Assembly: GCA_040954595.2 (NCBI GenBank)
Contig: CM082585.2
Span: 6,510,001-6,574,000 of the forward strand
Direction: 5' to 3'
DNA: 64,000 bases
DNA from: Balanoglossus misakiensis
Lineage: Eukaryota; Hemichordata
The position numbers and the translations under genes were made by a program. Position 1 is the first letter of the stretch, and each line of letters starts with the position of its first letter. Positions 1 through 13,400 of the stretch are shown here, one piece after another. A model generated the notes under the pieces. The model was not told the origin of the DNA and did not search any database. It saw only the letters and a program-made list of their open reading frames with translations.

Positions 1-170
1 ATATAAACTGGCTGTTTAATCCAAGAACCAAACTACATAATTAATCATGATCTTACAGCCATGGTAAAGAAATCAAATTGTGTCAAATGTTATTTATCTC
101 TATCTATGCTTACAGTCAGAATTCTTTTGAAAGTGAGATGTTTTTTTTTCTCAATCTGTGTTTTGTTTAG

Positions 171-3100
171 GTATTGTGGCTATGTTATTTTGTGGTATGG
201 CACAAGCACATTATACTTTCAACAATTTATCGTCTGAATCCCAGAGAAGAACAAAAGAGGTGGGTGGATATTATACTATAAAATTGCATAAAGAGAACAT
301 CTATGCATTGAGATTAGGGTCATTTTAAATTGATTTTAGTTCTAACTCGGAGAACACAAGCGTGTAGCATACTTGCTTGTAATGAAGAAATATGGGGTTA
401 TGCTATAAATAATTTGTAAGCTATGAAGGGGTTTGAAATATTGCAGTGATAAATATGAAAATCAATGTGAAAGTCAATAATAAGTTATTGAAAAACCATT
501 CATTGCAAGAATATTGATTGTGATTCTGTGTTTTGAGCTGAGATGTTGATCACCTTCAAGAAAAAGCCTTTGTCTTTAGTCTGTGTCGTTTCTAATTTCC
601 CTTTTTTTCTGTGTTTTTTTTCAGTTGTTTGAAGTACTTAACTTTTTATCAGAGAACTTTATCTTTTCCTACATGGGAGTTGCAATGTTTACTTTCCAAA
701 GCCACCAATGGCATTTTGATTTCATTGCAGCGGCATTTGTATCCTTTACTGTGTTTGTCAACACAAATATGCGTAAATAAGGGTCAGCGTGTTCAAGTTG
801 AAGGTCGTTTGATGCTAACTTTGCGGAGGTTCTTAGTCAGTAAGTGTTCAGTATGTCATGTATCTGTGGTCTTGATATGGTCGTTTTGACGGTTTGTGGT
901 GTATGGCCAGTGGTTTTGCCTATGATGCAGAGTTGTTAGACTGAAGTGAAAGATTCTGCCTAAGACCCTTTACAACAACTGTAGGCACACTGTACTTGGC
1001 CACAACTGCATTGTATTAGTTTCAGAATTTTATATTCTCTCAGTTTTCCTTAATAATTTGTGACAGTTGGCGATTGGAGTTGCGCGTGTGTGTAATATCT
1101 ATCCTCTATCATTTCTACTCAATTTGGGACGGAAAAATAAAATATCTGGGAATTTTCAGCACATGTTGACATTTGCAGGTATGTACGGTATTGGATCGGT
1201 CTTTCGTGACTCCATTAACTCCATTTTGACTTTCTTTAAAAATGTATGTATACATTTTTAGTTCTCAATGACATATCTGCATATAGTGTCTTTGTATGTT
1301 AATTATAAACTTCATTTTACCATTTATGGATGTGAGTGGGTTCTTTTGTTTTCTTTCATTCTCAGGTTTACGAGGAGCCATCGCGTTTGCCCTTGCGATT
1401 CGCAACACGGAAACAGCCGGTCGACAGACTATGTTGACTACAACTCTAATGATTGTACTTTTAACAGTCGTCGTGTGTGGTGGGGGAACAACTCAAATGT
1501 TAACATGGTTAAAAATCAGGTACTAGGTTATTTCTCTCTTTGTATGTCACAAATCATGTCTGAAATTTTGGCAAGTGTACTTCATCTGTGATTGTCGTAC
1601 GACAGAATTTTTAGAAATGTGGGGTCATACAATATCCGTCAGATGCTTAAAATACATCTCACTATTGTAATGGTATATCACCAATGACAGGTTGAAAATA
1701 CAGTTAACATATCATTTCTTAGCGGTCTTACTACTGTGAGTTGTCGACCTTTTACCCAGAATGCAATTATTCTAGTGTGATTTGACCCCCTAGCACAAAG
1801 TGAAAACCTATTTAAGGCAGCCAGAATTAATTGTCATGTGTTATACAGCTAATGTCAACTTTGTATTTCTTCCTTGACTGACAGAGTGGGCGTAGATGAT
1901 GACGACCAACCCCAGAATGTCTTTCATCATCTTGAAGCGGTAGGTTCTTGTGTCCAAATGAACTTTGGTGTGTCAACCAGCATAGATTGTTATGTCATAG
2001 AGAATGGGTTGCGTATACATAGGGTTTGCAGTGCATAGACTAGAGTCACTTGTCATGCTGGTTTGCGGTGGAAAATACCTCATATTTCTGTTTGTATTGC
2101 ATTCCATTTCAACCCAGCCAGGTACTGTCTTCAAGCTGCATCCATGTTGATGTGTTGTCCCCATTTTGTTTTCAGTCTCCATTAACCACGGATATTCATG
2201 TCTTAGTTCAATTTTTTAAGCACATTGTTTTGAATGACATTTGCAATAGCAGCCCACCGTTTGCTACTAAACAAAATGGTTGATTGATAAGTTCTGAAGC
2301 TGAAATTTTCCAAATCTGGTAGCTACTGCCAGAAATTCATATTCAAGTTGCTGGGTTGTTAGCTGTTCAAGCATCTAGTGGGGGTCCTGATCCTCTTGGG
2401 GTCACACTCAGAACTGAGCAATCAACCTCAGTAGCTGAACGCTCCATGCCAATGTTTGTTAATGAAAAACTAGATCAGTGAAATCGCATTGTGGTGTTTC
2501 CATGATCATACATGAATAAATATTGTCCCAAAATTCACGAAAGTTACACCTTTCTCAATATCAGTATATTACAGTTTTGATCCACTTAATATTCTAGCTG
2601 ATTCCCCCGCAGGATTCGAACGATGAGAGACTGCGACGAAGAGTGAAGAAAATGGAACAAGCTTGGCTTGTCAGTCGATGGTACAACTTTGACCATAAGT
2701 ATCCTTTCACATACTGCATATTCATTGAATATACACGTACCTGTGTAATGTTCAAGGAAATATACTTTTGAAATGTACTACTATGACTAGGTTGGCTAAT
2801 CATGGAATTGATGCTATGGTTAGGGTGGTATACTTACAGACATATAGCTTTCAAACCTATGACTATGATACTCCCTAAGTCACTAACACAAATTATTATA
2901 CTCCCTAAGTCACCAATATATTAGCAGTTTTTTTTAACAAGGTAGATTATGTATTTGAAAACTAAAATGTATCTGTACCATGGTAATTTGCCTGAGACAA
3001 ATCCTTAATAATGACCCAGTTACATGAAGCCAATATTAACAAATCGTGGAGCTGAATTGTCTAAAACACTGCCTAGATGTTGTGCTCCTATAGCCAAATG

Positions 3101-3486
3101 TTTAACAAGAAGAGAGGTAAGTCATACAGAGGTTGGCAAAGGAATCTGTCGCGCTGTTAACGGACGATCAACTGACCAGTATTTGAGCATGTTATTGTTA
3201 AGACAGTGGAGTTGATTATCAAGTGTGACAACTGTGGTTTTTGTTTTGACTGAAGGAGGAAGTCACTCGGCCGGAAGACAGCGATTCCGAGATCATCCTG
3301 GACGACGAAGTGACGTACGGGGATGCTGTCAACAGCCCGAGCGTCACTGCCAGCACGGAGCAGATCATGCCCAACATCATCCCAAACCCGCAGGACGATG
3401 AACCGATCGTCGACGGCGACCTCGGACTGGGGGATCACGAGCTCCGCACGAAAACCGGTCTCCTGCCAGACGCATCTGCTGTGTAA
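171..3486 (+). CDS. SLC9A6/7/9: Endosomal-type Na+/H+ exchanger, SLC9A6/A7/A9 family (3' part)
   Basis: Electroneutral Na+(K+)/H+ antiporter of endosomal and Golgi membranes, setting luminal pH. Eight exons are visible and join in frame: 171-259, 625-738, 1067-1178, 1366-1519, 1885-1939, 2613-2698, 3020-3116, 3256-3486 (stop TAA 3484-3486). The chain runs from [19 protein letters not shown] through a membrane segment ending ENFIFSYMG, then [14 protein letters not shown] and [12 protein letters not shown], which are signature stretches of the NHE6/7/9 branch rather than plasma-membrane NHE1-5. The cytoplasmic tail has WYNFDHNYMKPILT and ends near [13 protein letters not shown], resembling the vertebrate tail GDHEL motif. 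The N-terminal transmembrane exons lie beyond the left edge, so the gene is partial only because of the window. Vertebrates have three copies of this type; this is probably the single unduplicated invertebrate copy (inference). It is convergent with Cep63. Confidence 0.93.
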
Positions 3487-3499
3487 CGTAGAGTGGCAC

Positions 3500-3960
3500 G
3501 CTGTATCCTGTATTCCTTGTATCGTGTGTACACAGTGATACATTCCATCATGTATCCCTCATTTGGTGACTGTGTATAAAGCCCACCATGTATCCCATGT
3601 ATTACGTGAGCATAACGTACAATACATTCCATCATGTATCCCTCATACGATGTGTAAAAAGCACCATATTACCATTTTGTACACAGTGATACATTCCACC
3701 ATGTATCCTTTGTATATTTGTACACGGTGATACATTCCATCTTGTATCCCTCATATGATGTGAAAAGTGATACTTTTCCACCAATTGTCCTTGGTATTTG
3801 ATACATCATACAATACAGCATACAATGTATCATGTGTATAGTATACACAGTGGTACAATGTATCAAAATTCATTTGTGTGACATACAGTGTATCTGGCGT
3901 ATAGTATACACTGATACAATGTTCTAAATACCCTTTGTATGACATCCACAGTGAAATGTG
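3500..3960. repeat. Degenerate minisatellite just after the exchanger stop codon
   Basis: Several imperfect copies of a unit containing GTGATACATTCCATCATGTA and ATCCCTCAT recur at about 3534, 3620, 3685 and 3728, with weaker copies up to about 3950. The unit is roughly 40-90 bp and rich in GTATAC and TGTATC. It begins within 15 bp of the stop codon and so probably lies in the 3' UTR. The high similarity makes several short spurious ORFs on the minus strand. Confidence 0.7.
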
Positions 3961-6900
3961 AGACCATGTGGTATTATTGTAGAGATTATTTTGTGTTCAT
4001 CATCCTAAATTAGGATACACCTTACCTATTTTGATCTAGCTATACTATATAGGACCGTACCTTTGTTAAACCTTATTCTATTTATATAATAGCAGAGTAG
4101 ATGAGGCTAGAAACAGTGAAAGTGAAACTGTGAACTTATCGAGGAGCCATTTTTTTTAATTTGCTTTTTTTTTATTAACATGGAGACTTCATGCAAGGCA
4201 TGACATTGACAATCAAAAACAGATGAACTACTGAGGATCAAATTTGATGATTTGAAAATTTCCACAATACCGAGAAATCAAAGTGTGCTGCGAATGAGTG
4301 GGTTGTACAAGATGGAGGGATTTGCACAATTTTGCTGCCCACGCTCTGCCGGAAGCGAAACTACCACATTGTCGCAATGAAATGGCAAACTATTTTTTTA
4401 ATCCACCTAAATTATTCAAATCTACCTAATTTTGTAGAAAAGGCGCACAATCCACCCCCATACTGTAGTATCCTGGTTTGAAGAATGCAAAATTTTGTTT
4501 ATCGAGTTACAAGATTTCAGCAGTCAGATATTTTCTAAGTAACTACCTATAGTACCTACAAAGATATGCTTTTTCAATGTTTTTATTGTGTGTGGTGTTT
4601 ATGCCTGTGGTTTTCTGACTAGGTCAACACTCAACACCCAACTTACAACACAGTAGACAGATAAATATTGCCACTGTATGTTGATTAATATATCATGAAT
4701 TAATTTTGAATTTTTTTATCCTTTGCACATAAATTATTTTTTTTATGTGATTTTTTTTACAGTTGTCTTTTTTGTTGGCTGTGTCTCAATTTCGTGCCAA
4801 TGCCAGAGAAATGACTTCAAGATCAGATCATATAACTTTCTGCCATTTAAGTATGCAATGCTTATTTGGCACTCAACTCAAAGTATCGAGAGTGCTATTA
4901 CTGTCGGTCTTGTGTGATAGTGTATATACAATGTATTAATATTTGCTTCATTTCCAGTGTATGAATACTGACCCATGTTGTTATCAAAGCTTTAAAATTC
5001 ATTCACTTGTTCATGCTATCGTTTACACATTCATTCACTTGTAATTATGATGGGTGATGATGTTTACATAATTAATAATTCCAGCATGCATGAATTGAAT
5101 TAAGTTATTGTATATGTACAAATTTTCTGAGTAAACCAAATTATTGTGATGACAGTGTACAAAATCTTACATCCCTGTCTCTCAGTGTACAATATAGGAG
5201 TCTGTCAAAAAACATTGAAAACAGCAAAGGTATGACCAATAGTTAGCATAACATGGCTCACCGTAGTAGGCATGTAAATTGAAGGTCAGTGTAAGCAGAA
5301 CACTAACATGTAGTTTGAAACATGAGATGGCAGCTATCTATAAAATTGCGATGTGTAACATTACAGTATTTATTTACAAGCACTGTACAATTTTTCAACA
5401 CTGCTTTTGTTAATGCATGTTTTTTTTTTACATCTTGTTATATTGGTTGGTGGTAGTAAGATTCTGACTAGTTTTGTGTGGTGTTGTGGTTGGTGTAGAT
5501 CATATAACAAATAGGGAAAGAGTTGCCATTGACAACCATGAGAATAGGTATGCAAATCTAAATGTCTGTGAAAGACACATACTCATGAAAGGTGGTTCTT
5601 TTACTGGTGTGTGACATTACTGAAGGCCAGCGAGCGTGTTCATGACATTTCCTCACAGAACTATTTAACCCTTTAAACATTTTATTTATAAAATGTGTTC
5701 AATCATAAAACAGAATAAAAGTTGTAATTTTGTGAAGAACGTGGTTATATCTGTACTTCTAATGAAATGTGTTTTTTTCAAAAATTAATAATTGGCACCA
5801 TATGAATTTTACAGTAATGTAAACGAAGCTGACTGTGGAAGATACTTGTCTCTGGAAAGTTGTTCTACATTTCCAGGAAAAAAATTGCTCATGACCAACT
5901 GTACTATCTCATTGCTATATTTCTTATATTTTTGTAATGAAACCATATACAGGGTTACCATTATTGGACTTTCTTTTTGTTTCATGTGAAAGTTCATTAT
6001 TTTGTTCTGGTTACTGGTGTACGCGTTGCTTGTCAGAAAATTGCCTCAAGTCCCAAGATGAGCGTTTCACGGCTTTACTCTGTGTATCAACTTCAGGTTA
6101 TTGTTAGACTCAGGCATCATGAAATGACCAATATTTGAATTATCAGCAGAACCATTGGCTCTGATGTAGAACAAGAAACTGTAGGTGATGCGCAGAATAA
6201 AAATACTGAACAGCCAAAATTTAATGTACAGTTTCTGTTGAAGATGGAAACTAGCTATTAAATTTTTGTGCTTGTTCATCTTGGCAGACTTGTTATCCAA
6301 ATGACACATACTTATGTACACTAAACAGAACAAATAGATATTTCATATGAGACGAAACTGTTAAAATTTCAAGAGATGGTTGTTTGCCTAGTTGAATAGG
6401 ATTTGACGTAGGGAATTATTTCTAAAACTAGCACTTTTTATCTGTGCTCTAAACAAGTTTTCTGGCATTAGTACTGGTGTCGTAGAAGTTACCCAATTTC
6501 GATTGTGGTGTGAGCTAGAATTATATAAAATATTGTTCTGTTATTATGCATACTGTTATGTAAATATTGCACTGCATTGAAATAAAAATTCTGTTGCATC
6601 AAGCAAGATGTAAAATATGTGACTTGGATACTTTTGTTGACTTGTCTGCTTACGAATGGCATCAAGAATAGGGACCATAACACAATGATAAGATGACGGA
6701 AATATTGACCAAATCCATATAAATATTAAAATACACTTTATTTCAAATTAAAGATTTTTTATATACAAATATAGACAAAACACAAATCAATAAGATCAAT
6801 GTTGACTAAATCACTGATAGATTTGTTTTTACAAAAATATGATGGTGAACTATTTTCATGAGATTTTAGTAATTAAACAAATAATTGTGTTAAAAAGAAT

Positions 6901-7459
6901 ATATATAGACAAACGTGAAAATAAATTTTATTTCAATTCAGTTAATCAATTGTTAGCACATGCTGTTATTTTAATTTCAAATGAGTGAAACTTGTAATAC
7001 CTCAAACTCTACCAGAATGAGTAGAACACCCACAACTCAAAATGCAATACCACACCCAGCATGCATTGTGGCAGAAGTTGGAAAAGATTCGGGAAAGTAT
7101 GGATTCATGCAACAGGTGGCATGACTTGTCGAAATTTTACAGATTTGAAACGGAAAGTATGGGTTTGGAATATCACAATATCTGAAATGATAACCATAGT
7201 TCTACCAGCAGAAGCAAATATCACATGCCATGCACACTGCATTTGGAAAATGAACGCCTTTGGTCCTTTTGGTCCAAGTCAGATATGACAAACTCCTGCT
7301 CTGTTTCAAAGTCCTGGTTGTAGCCATGGCGCGAAACAGGAGACAAAAAGTGATCACAAAAAATGTACAAAATTTATCTTTTTTTTACAAGTTATAATTT
7401 TATAATCAATAATTGCGAATATTTCAGTGTTTTTACAGCCGTGTTGTTGATCAAAGTAG
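3961..7459. other. AT-rich 3' flank and intergenic region between convergent genes
   Basis: No convincing coding exon is seen on either strand; the short ORFs here have no recognisable family features. The stretch probably holds the long 3' UTRs of the exchanger (+ strand) and Cep63 (- strand). A minus-strand polyadenylation hexamer (TTTATT as read on +) at 6737-6742 could serve Cep63. An AATAAA on the plus strand near 5715 could serve the exchanger. Both are assignments by position only. Confidence 0.4.
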
Positions 7460-10400
7460 CTACCTAGCACCTGTAAATTTCTTGAGAGTTATCTCTGTGT
7501 TTTTGTGCAAATCTGCAATGTGGTCATCCAGCAAGAGTTCAAGTTCTCTGCCCCGACGTTTCTCTTCTGATACAAATGTGGCAGTCACTGACGCCCTGGA
7601 CGTAGGTCTCTGTAAGCATAAAATATATCTATTAACTTCTCTGTACAAAATGCATGCAAGTCAAGTCAACTTTGCATATACACAGTCTGATATACAGTTG
7701 AACCCTGTGTAAACCGTACCCAAAAGGGACTGAAGGAATTGTTCGGTTTCCAGAGGTGTCCAGTTTATAGAGGTTCTTTTAACATGTGGTTCTATGTGAA
7801 AGGGACTGGGCAAGGTGTTCGGTATAGACAGATATCAAGATTCGACAGGGTTTGGTTTAGACAGGTTTCATTATACCATTATTGTCAAAGGAGGGACTTT
7901 GGAATCAACAAATTGATTTTTTCTCTTCAGCACACTGACCTCATATTCATACTTTTCTGGCGTTGGAAGCATGCTGGGTAACTCCAGGGGTTCTTGGGTA
8001 GTGTTGAGACTGTTGCTTCGGTATTTCTCCGGCGATGACCCGTACAGTGGTGACCTGTGTGGTGACCTCTGTGGCGATGTCTTTGCGATGTGATCCACTG
8101 CGGTGATGAATTCTGTCATGACGCCATTCTCACCTTCCAGCCCTGTCAGAAGCGGGGGAAAAATGATAAATTCACTCTTTAAGTGTTTCAATACTGCTTG
8201 TCTGATTTGCAGTCTGCGGGCAAGCAATTTTTCGGCATCCAGTAATAGTTTTTCAGAGTAGGTCTTTACTTTAGAACCGCCAGACACGTAACATGTATCA
8301 GGTATGGTGCCTCATCAGCCTCATGGCGTTTCGTCTGCACAGTCGCACCACGTTGCTGAAGTTGCCCGTCAGCTGCCAACTTGATGTCTCTTTGCCCTTG
8401 AGCACTGCAGTCATCTGCACACTACAGTTTATTCCAGCGTAGGCTTACTTACTTCTAAGGCAATCCAGTTGGTGTTTCATGGCTGCTTCTAAGTTAGCGT
8501 TCTCCTTTTGCAGTGATCTGATCTCTGTCTTGTATCGGTTGACTGTACTCTCATACCTAGACATCTCGTTCGATAGTCGCTTCTCGAAGTGTTCTTCCAC
8601 ATCTTTGATCTTCCTGTAAGATGATCAATACGACTTTGTCAAGCAAGTATTTTCATGTCTTCTGGCATACAGGTTTGAGAGCAATATTCTGGAGATTCAT
8701 TTGATTGTGTGCAGCTAATAAAATGATGCAAGAATGTATAGATGTATGTTTTGTGTGAAATCAAGCGCAAATCACAGAATACCGTAATTATGAAACCATG
8801 AACAAACCTGTCATCTTGTACTTTGATGTTCGTGATGGCATTTCTGGTTTCTTGAAGAGCTGCACTATATTGGTGTTTGAGATTCGACAGGTCTTGTCTC
8901 AAGGCTGCATTCTCCTGCCGTAACCTACTGGCCTCATCCTGGATTTAAATCATGCACGGAATATTAATGAGTATGTATACTAGTGAGCATGAATATTAAT
9001 GAGTTAACCAGAACTCATGTCGAACCTGGGCAGAACCCTGCAACAGTTCATCTCAAATCAAATCTTGGAGCGATTTGCGCAAAATATTCCTTTTTAGATT
9101 GTAGAAATTGAGCAAGAAGAAATTCCCAATAACATGTTTGATTCAATGTTGACGGAGACCAAAATCATCATGATTTATGTGAAAATTTGGAAAGTGCTTG
9201 AAAACCGCAAATCTGAGAGTCAGATCATTAGACTTACCTCTAACTTTGCAATAGTTTTGGTGTAATCAATCTGCAGATCTTGCAACTCATTCAGTTTCGC
9301 TTCGACTTCATGCAGATCCTTGGTGTTGGCTAGTTTTTCATTGGCAGTCATATCTCTCAAGTGTTTGTTTTCAAGTCTCAATGCATCCAGCTGCGCCACA
9401 GTAACCTGTACAGAAATACACAGACAGTAAGCAAACTACTGTAAAACATTTTATTTTCGCGAGTCAAAATTTTCGCGATATCGAGAGAGGCCACTGTTTC
9501 GCGAGTATTAATTTTCGTGTTCTCTTATTTCATTCACTGCTTCGTTATCTTCAAAAACAATTTACGCGACTTTTTATTTTCACGCTATTTTGGCGCTCGT
9601 GTATTTGGCGAAAATTAATTGCTCGCGAAAATAAAGTGTTTTACAGTATCTTGACATCCACCTGGCATTCAATTATTCCTATAGGTGATTTTACATTACT
9701 AGCAAGTCACACATCTCTAAGAATGTGAAAAGTTGCACAAAATTACTTGCCTGAAGTTCATTATTGAGTCTGTCGTACTTGTCGCTGACCTCACGGAGTT
9801 CCCTTTCCATGGCCGACGCTTCATTACTGAGGGTTGCTATGGTAACATCCCGCTTCTGAAGCTCTGACGTCAGGGTGGATATTTCCGACCTCATCTTGTC
9901 GATCTCGGAGCTGTAGTACTTTTCTTGTGAGTAGTATTTTTCTCGACCCTGGAACGTAACCAATCAACAAACAAAACAAGTTTAATGACGGCATTGTCCA
10001 TTGATATTACATGTATTTCTGTTAAATGCTCTCAAAGTTGTACTCTTGTAATCAAGAAGAAACTGTGTGTGTATTACCTTGTGTACTTCCACACTGAGTT
10101 TCTTCACTTCTGTGGTTTCGATCCTTCTCATGTCATCAATTTTCCTGGCGAGTTCCATGTTCAGATCAGTACACTCTCTCTGCAGGTTATCAATTCTTGA
10201 ATTAAAAAAAAAAAACAGTAGGTGAAAAATTGAAGCATTGGGCTATTTGATCACGTAATTCTGTGACTGTCAATGAGGCAGGGCAGATAACTTTCCAATG
10301 GAAATAAACCTTGTGCTGTGCAGGACTGATGATATCATATTCAACATGAAACAACAAAACCGTTGAAAAAACTTACTTGATTTGCAGTTTGCTATTCTCT

Positions 10401-13400
10401 TCTTGTAATCTTTGTTCGTTTCTGACCAATGTTCTGATTTCTGCCTCTGCGTCTGAGACTTGTTTTCTGAGTTGATTCATCTCAATGTCTCTGTCTTGAT
10501 GTTTGCCTTGTTCTAATGCCCTGAAATACATTAAATTTTACAGGTTAAGTTTTCAGTGTATGTACAAAAGGGAACGAACAGCAAGTTTTAACAGTCATAC
10601 AGACATGTCAACTACCGGTGAGATACAGATGCCAAATTATGATACACCAGTATTTTGTCATGTACCTTATCATGTTGTCTTTGATGCGAAGTCTTTCTTC
10701 AAAATGGGACAATTCTTTGCTGTGCTGTCTTTGTTCTTGGTCTGCGATTTTCAGAAGATCGTCTCTTGACTGTAGTTCCAGTTGTACCTGTGTGAATTCA
10801 TCTTCTAGTTTCTGAAAATGAGAAAAGAAAATAAGATTTGGTATGGTGACTGAAAACAACAAACAGTGACAGAGTACATCGGAAAGTTCTAGGACAGTCA
10901 CCCCCTGGAAACTTTCCCACCAAACAATAACTATAACCCTATCCAAAGCCTAATTCTGACTGAGGATGGGGTAGGGGGTGCCACTCCAAGTGATAAACTC
11001 CCACACAGCAGTGATATAATTCTGGTTACAGAAGAAATGACAGAGATACCAAACACATACCAAGTTTTTCCTCTGACAATTTTGTAAATCTTCAATGAGT
11101 CGGTTGTGTTCTTCTGTAAGTTGTTTATTGCTTGTCAATGTTTCCTCCACTGATGTTTTCAACTTCTGTAACACCGACTCTTTATGCTGAGAATCAAATT
11201 CACACGGAGAGTCATTAGTACACAGCTAGAAAACAATGGGTGATTTTTAGGACAGGGTCTGATCAATACATTGCCTGTGACAAGCCGTGAGAAATAGCTG
11301 TGCATCTGTTACATAATTATCATGCCAAAAGTTCTATATGTTATATTTAAGCAATAAAACACCCCCAGCCATGGTATACCACGAGATTTTGACCAGTTCA
11401 CGACATATACGCACGAGCGATAGCGAGTGCGTATATGGAGTTGAACTGGTCAAAATCGAGTGGTATACCATGGCTGGGGGTGTTTTATTGCTATTATATT
11501 ATGCCAGAATATTGAAACTTTGCATAAAACGTTTTAAAAAGGCATTTTCTTTGACTATGATATATGACTGTGGTATATGGCTAATATATCACGGTCACGT
11601 GTCGTGTCTCGACCAATCAAATAGCGTGATTTACACCATCAATATACTGGTATAATATAATGTACATTGTAGCATCCTCAATAGTCAATAATGCCGTCAG
11701 TGGCAAAAAGACAAATACAGTTTCCCCCTAACCTCAATGGTTTCCTGAGCGCGGGCTAACTGGCCTTCCAACTGAGACTGCTGCGTTCGGAAATTAATGT
11801 CTGTCTTTTCTAGGAGTTGTCTCCTTTTGTTGAGTTGATCTTGGTATCCCAAAGCTTGTTGCTGTGGAAACAAGGATGAAGTGTGGTGGCAATGTTAGTG
11901 CTGGCTGAGACAGTGTGATAATTAGAATAACTTTTTACACATCATTTTTGAACGCAGCAAATTCTACAAAACAGAATTCCATAGGTATCACTTACTTGTA
12001 AAAGATCACACTTTTCAAGCAGAGTTTTGTTCTGTGATTCCACTGCACATAACTGTTGTTCTAGTGACCTCTTGTGACTTTCACATTCACCAAGTTTTAG
12101 TTTGTATTCCTGAATTTAAAAAAAAAATTCATTTAATAAAATCAGAATATTCACACTAAATGAAATAAAGCATTAACAATTATGGCACCAAGACAATTAT
12201 TTTTTTTTGTACAGAAAGCTGCACCAGACAAAGTTTATGGAATGCCTTCATTTCATCAAGTTTCCCATGGATGAGAAAACAGGAAATCCAACATCAAAAA
12301 TAACTTTCCTTTCTTGAATGACAGAATGCAGCTGTACAATTGGCTCATCAAAAGTACTGCAATATTTCAATATCTTGCATAGATTTCAACTGACCTCTGC
12401 TTTGTGGCGAGCACGTTGTACCTCCGACGCATTCCCATGCAACTCCAACGGAATCTTATCCCGATTTCTTTCAGATTGCTTCTTATGGTGTTTTTCAAGT
12501 CTCTCATAGTTCCGCTTCAAGCTACTCAACTGTAAAGATAAATTGTTCAAGATGATACACCAAGTAGCTCAGTGAAAGGAAATATGAGTGTTAAACAGAT
12601 ACTGGGGAAAGCTAAAGTTCTGATTATGTAACCATTATTTTTAATACATTATCAGCATATAAATTACATTACACTCTGATTTGACTCACATCATCAGTAT
12701 ACCACACAGAGTCAGTACATGTAAATATGTCACACCACTCTATACTTTCACATAGATCTTATAGACTACCTACCTCTCCATGCAGTCTCTTCACCTGATC
12801 TTCATACTGACTCGCCAAATCTTTCTTGGTCCTTTCCAAGATGTCCATCTGATGCTGCATTCTACCCATCTGTGAAAAAAAATATTCCCTCACACATGTA
12901 GGTAAAATACTGAATATAAAGCAAAACTTTACAGCTAAGGTCTCTTTAATCAGATTACAAAGGGTATTCTATATGTGGTCATAGAGGGCGCACTTCACCA
13001 ACCACTTCCCTGAACCCAGTTGGCCAGAAAAATTCAAACCCATCCACTCACTTCTTGATTTTTCGTTTCCAGAGAAGCTCTCAGAGAAATGACTTCTTTG
13101 TCTCGGATGTCCAGTTTTGTCTGATGATCTTGCAGCTGCATATCCCACTCCAATTTCTTGTTGTTGACCATGATATCGATCTGCTTCATCAATTCTTGTA
13201 GCTCCGCTTCACAGGAAGACAGAGCACCTTGAAACAGCCTACAGGGAGAGAAATGTTAAAATGTAAAAACAGACATCTGGACAAAAGTAACTGAATAGTT
13301 GAATAGATTCGGACCAAACCATGGGTGTTGAAAGGGTTACCCTTTCAGACCCTACTTCTTGGAAACTTTGCCTAATTTTACTCCCTGTATATATGGACAG

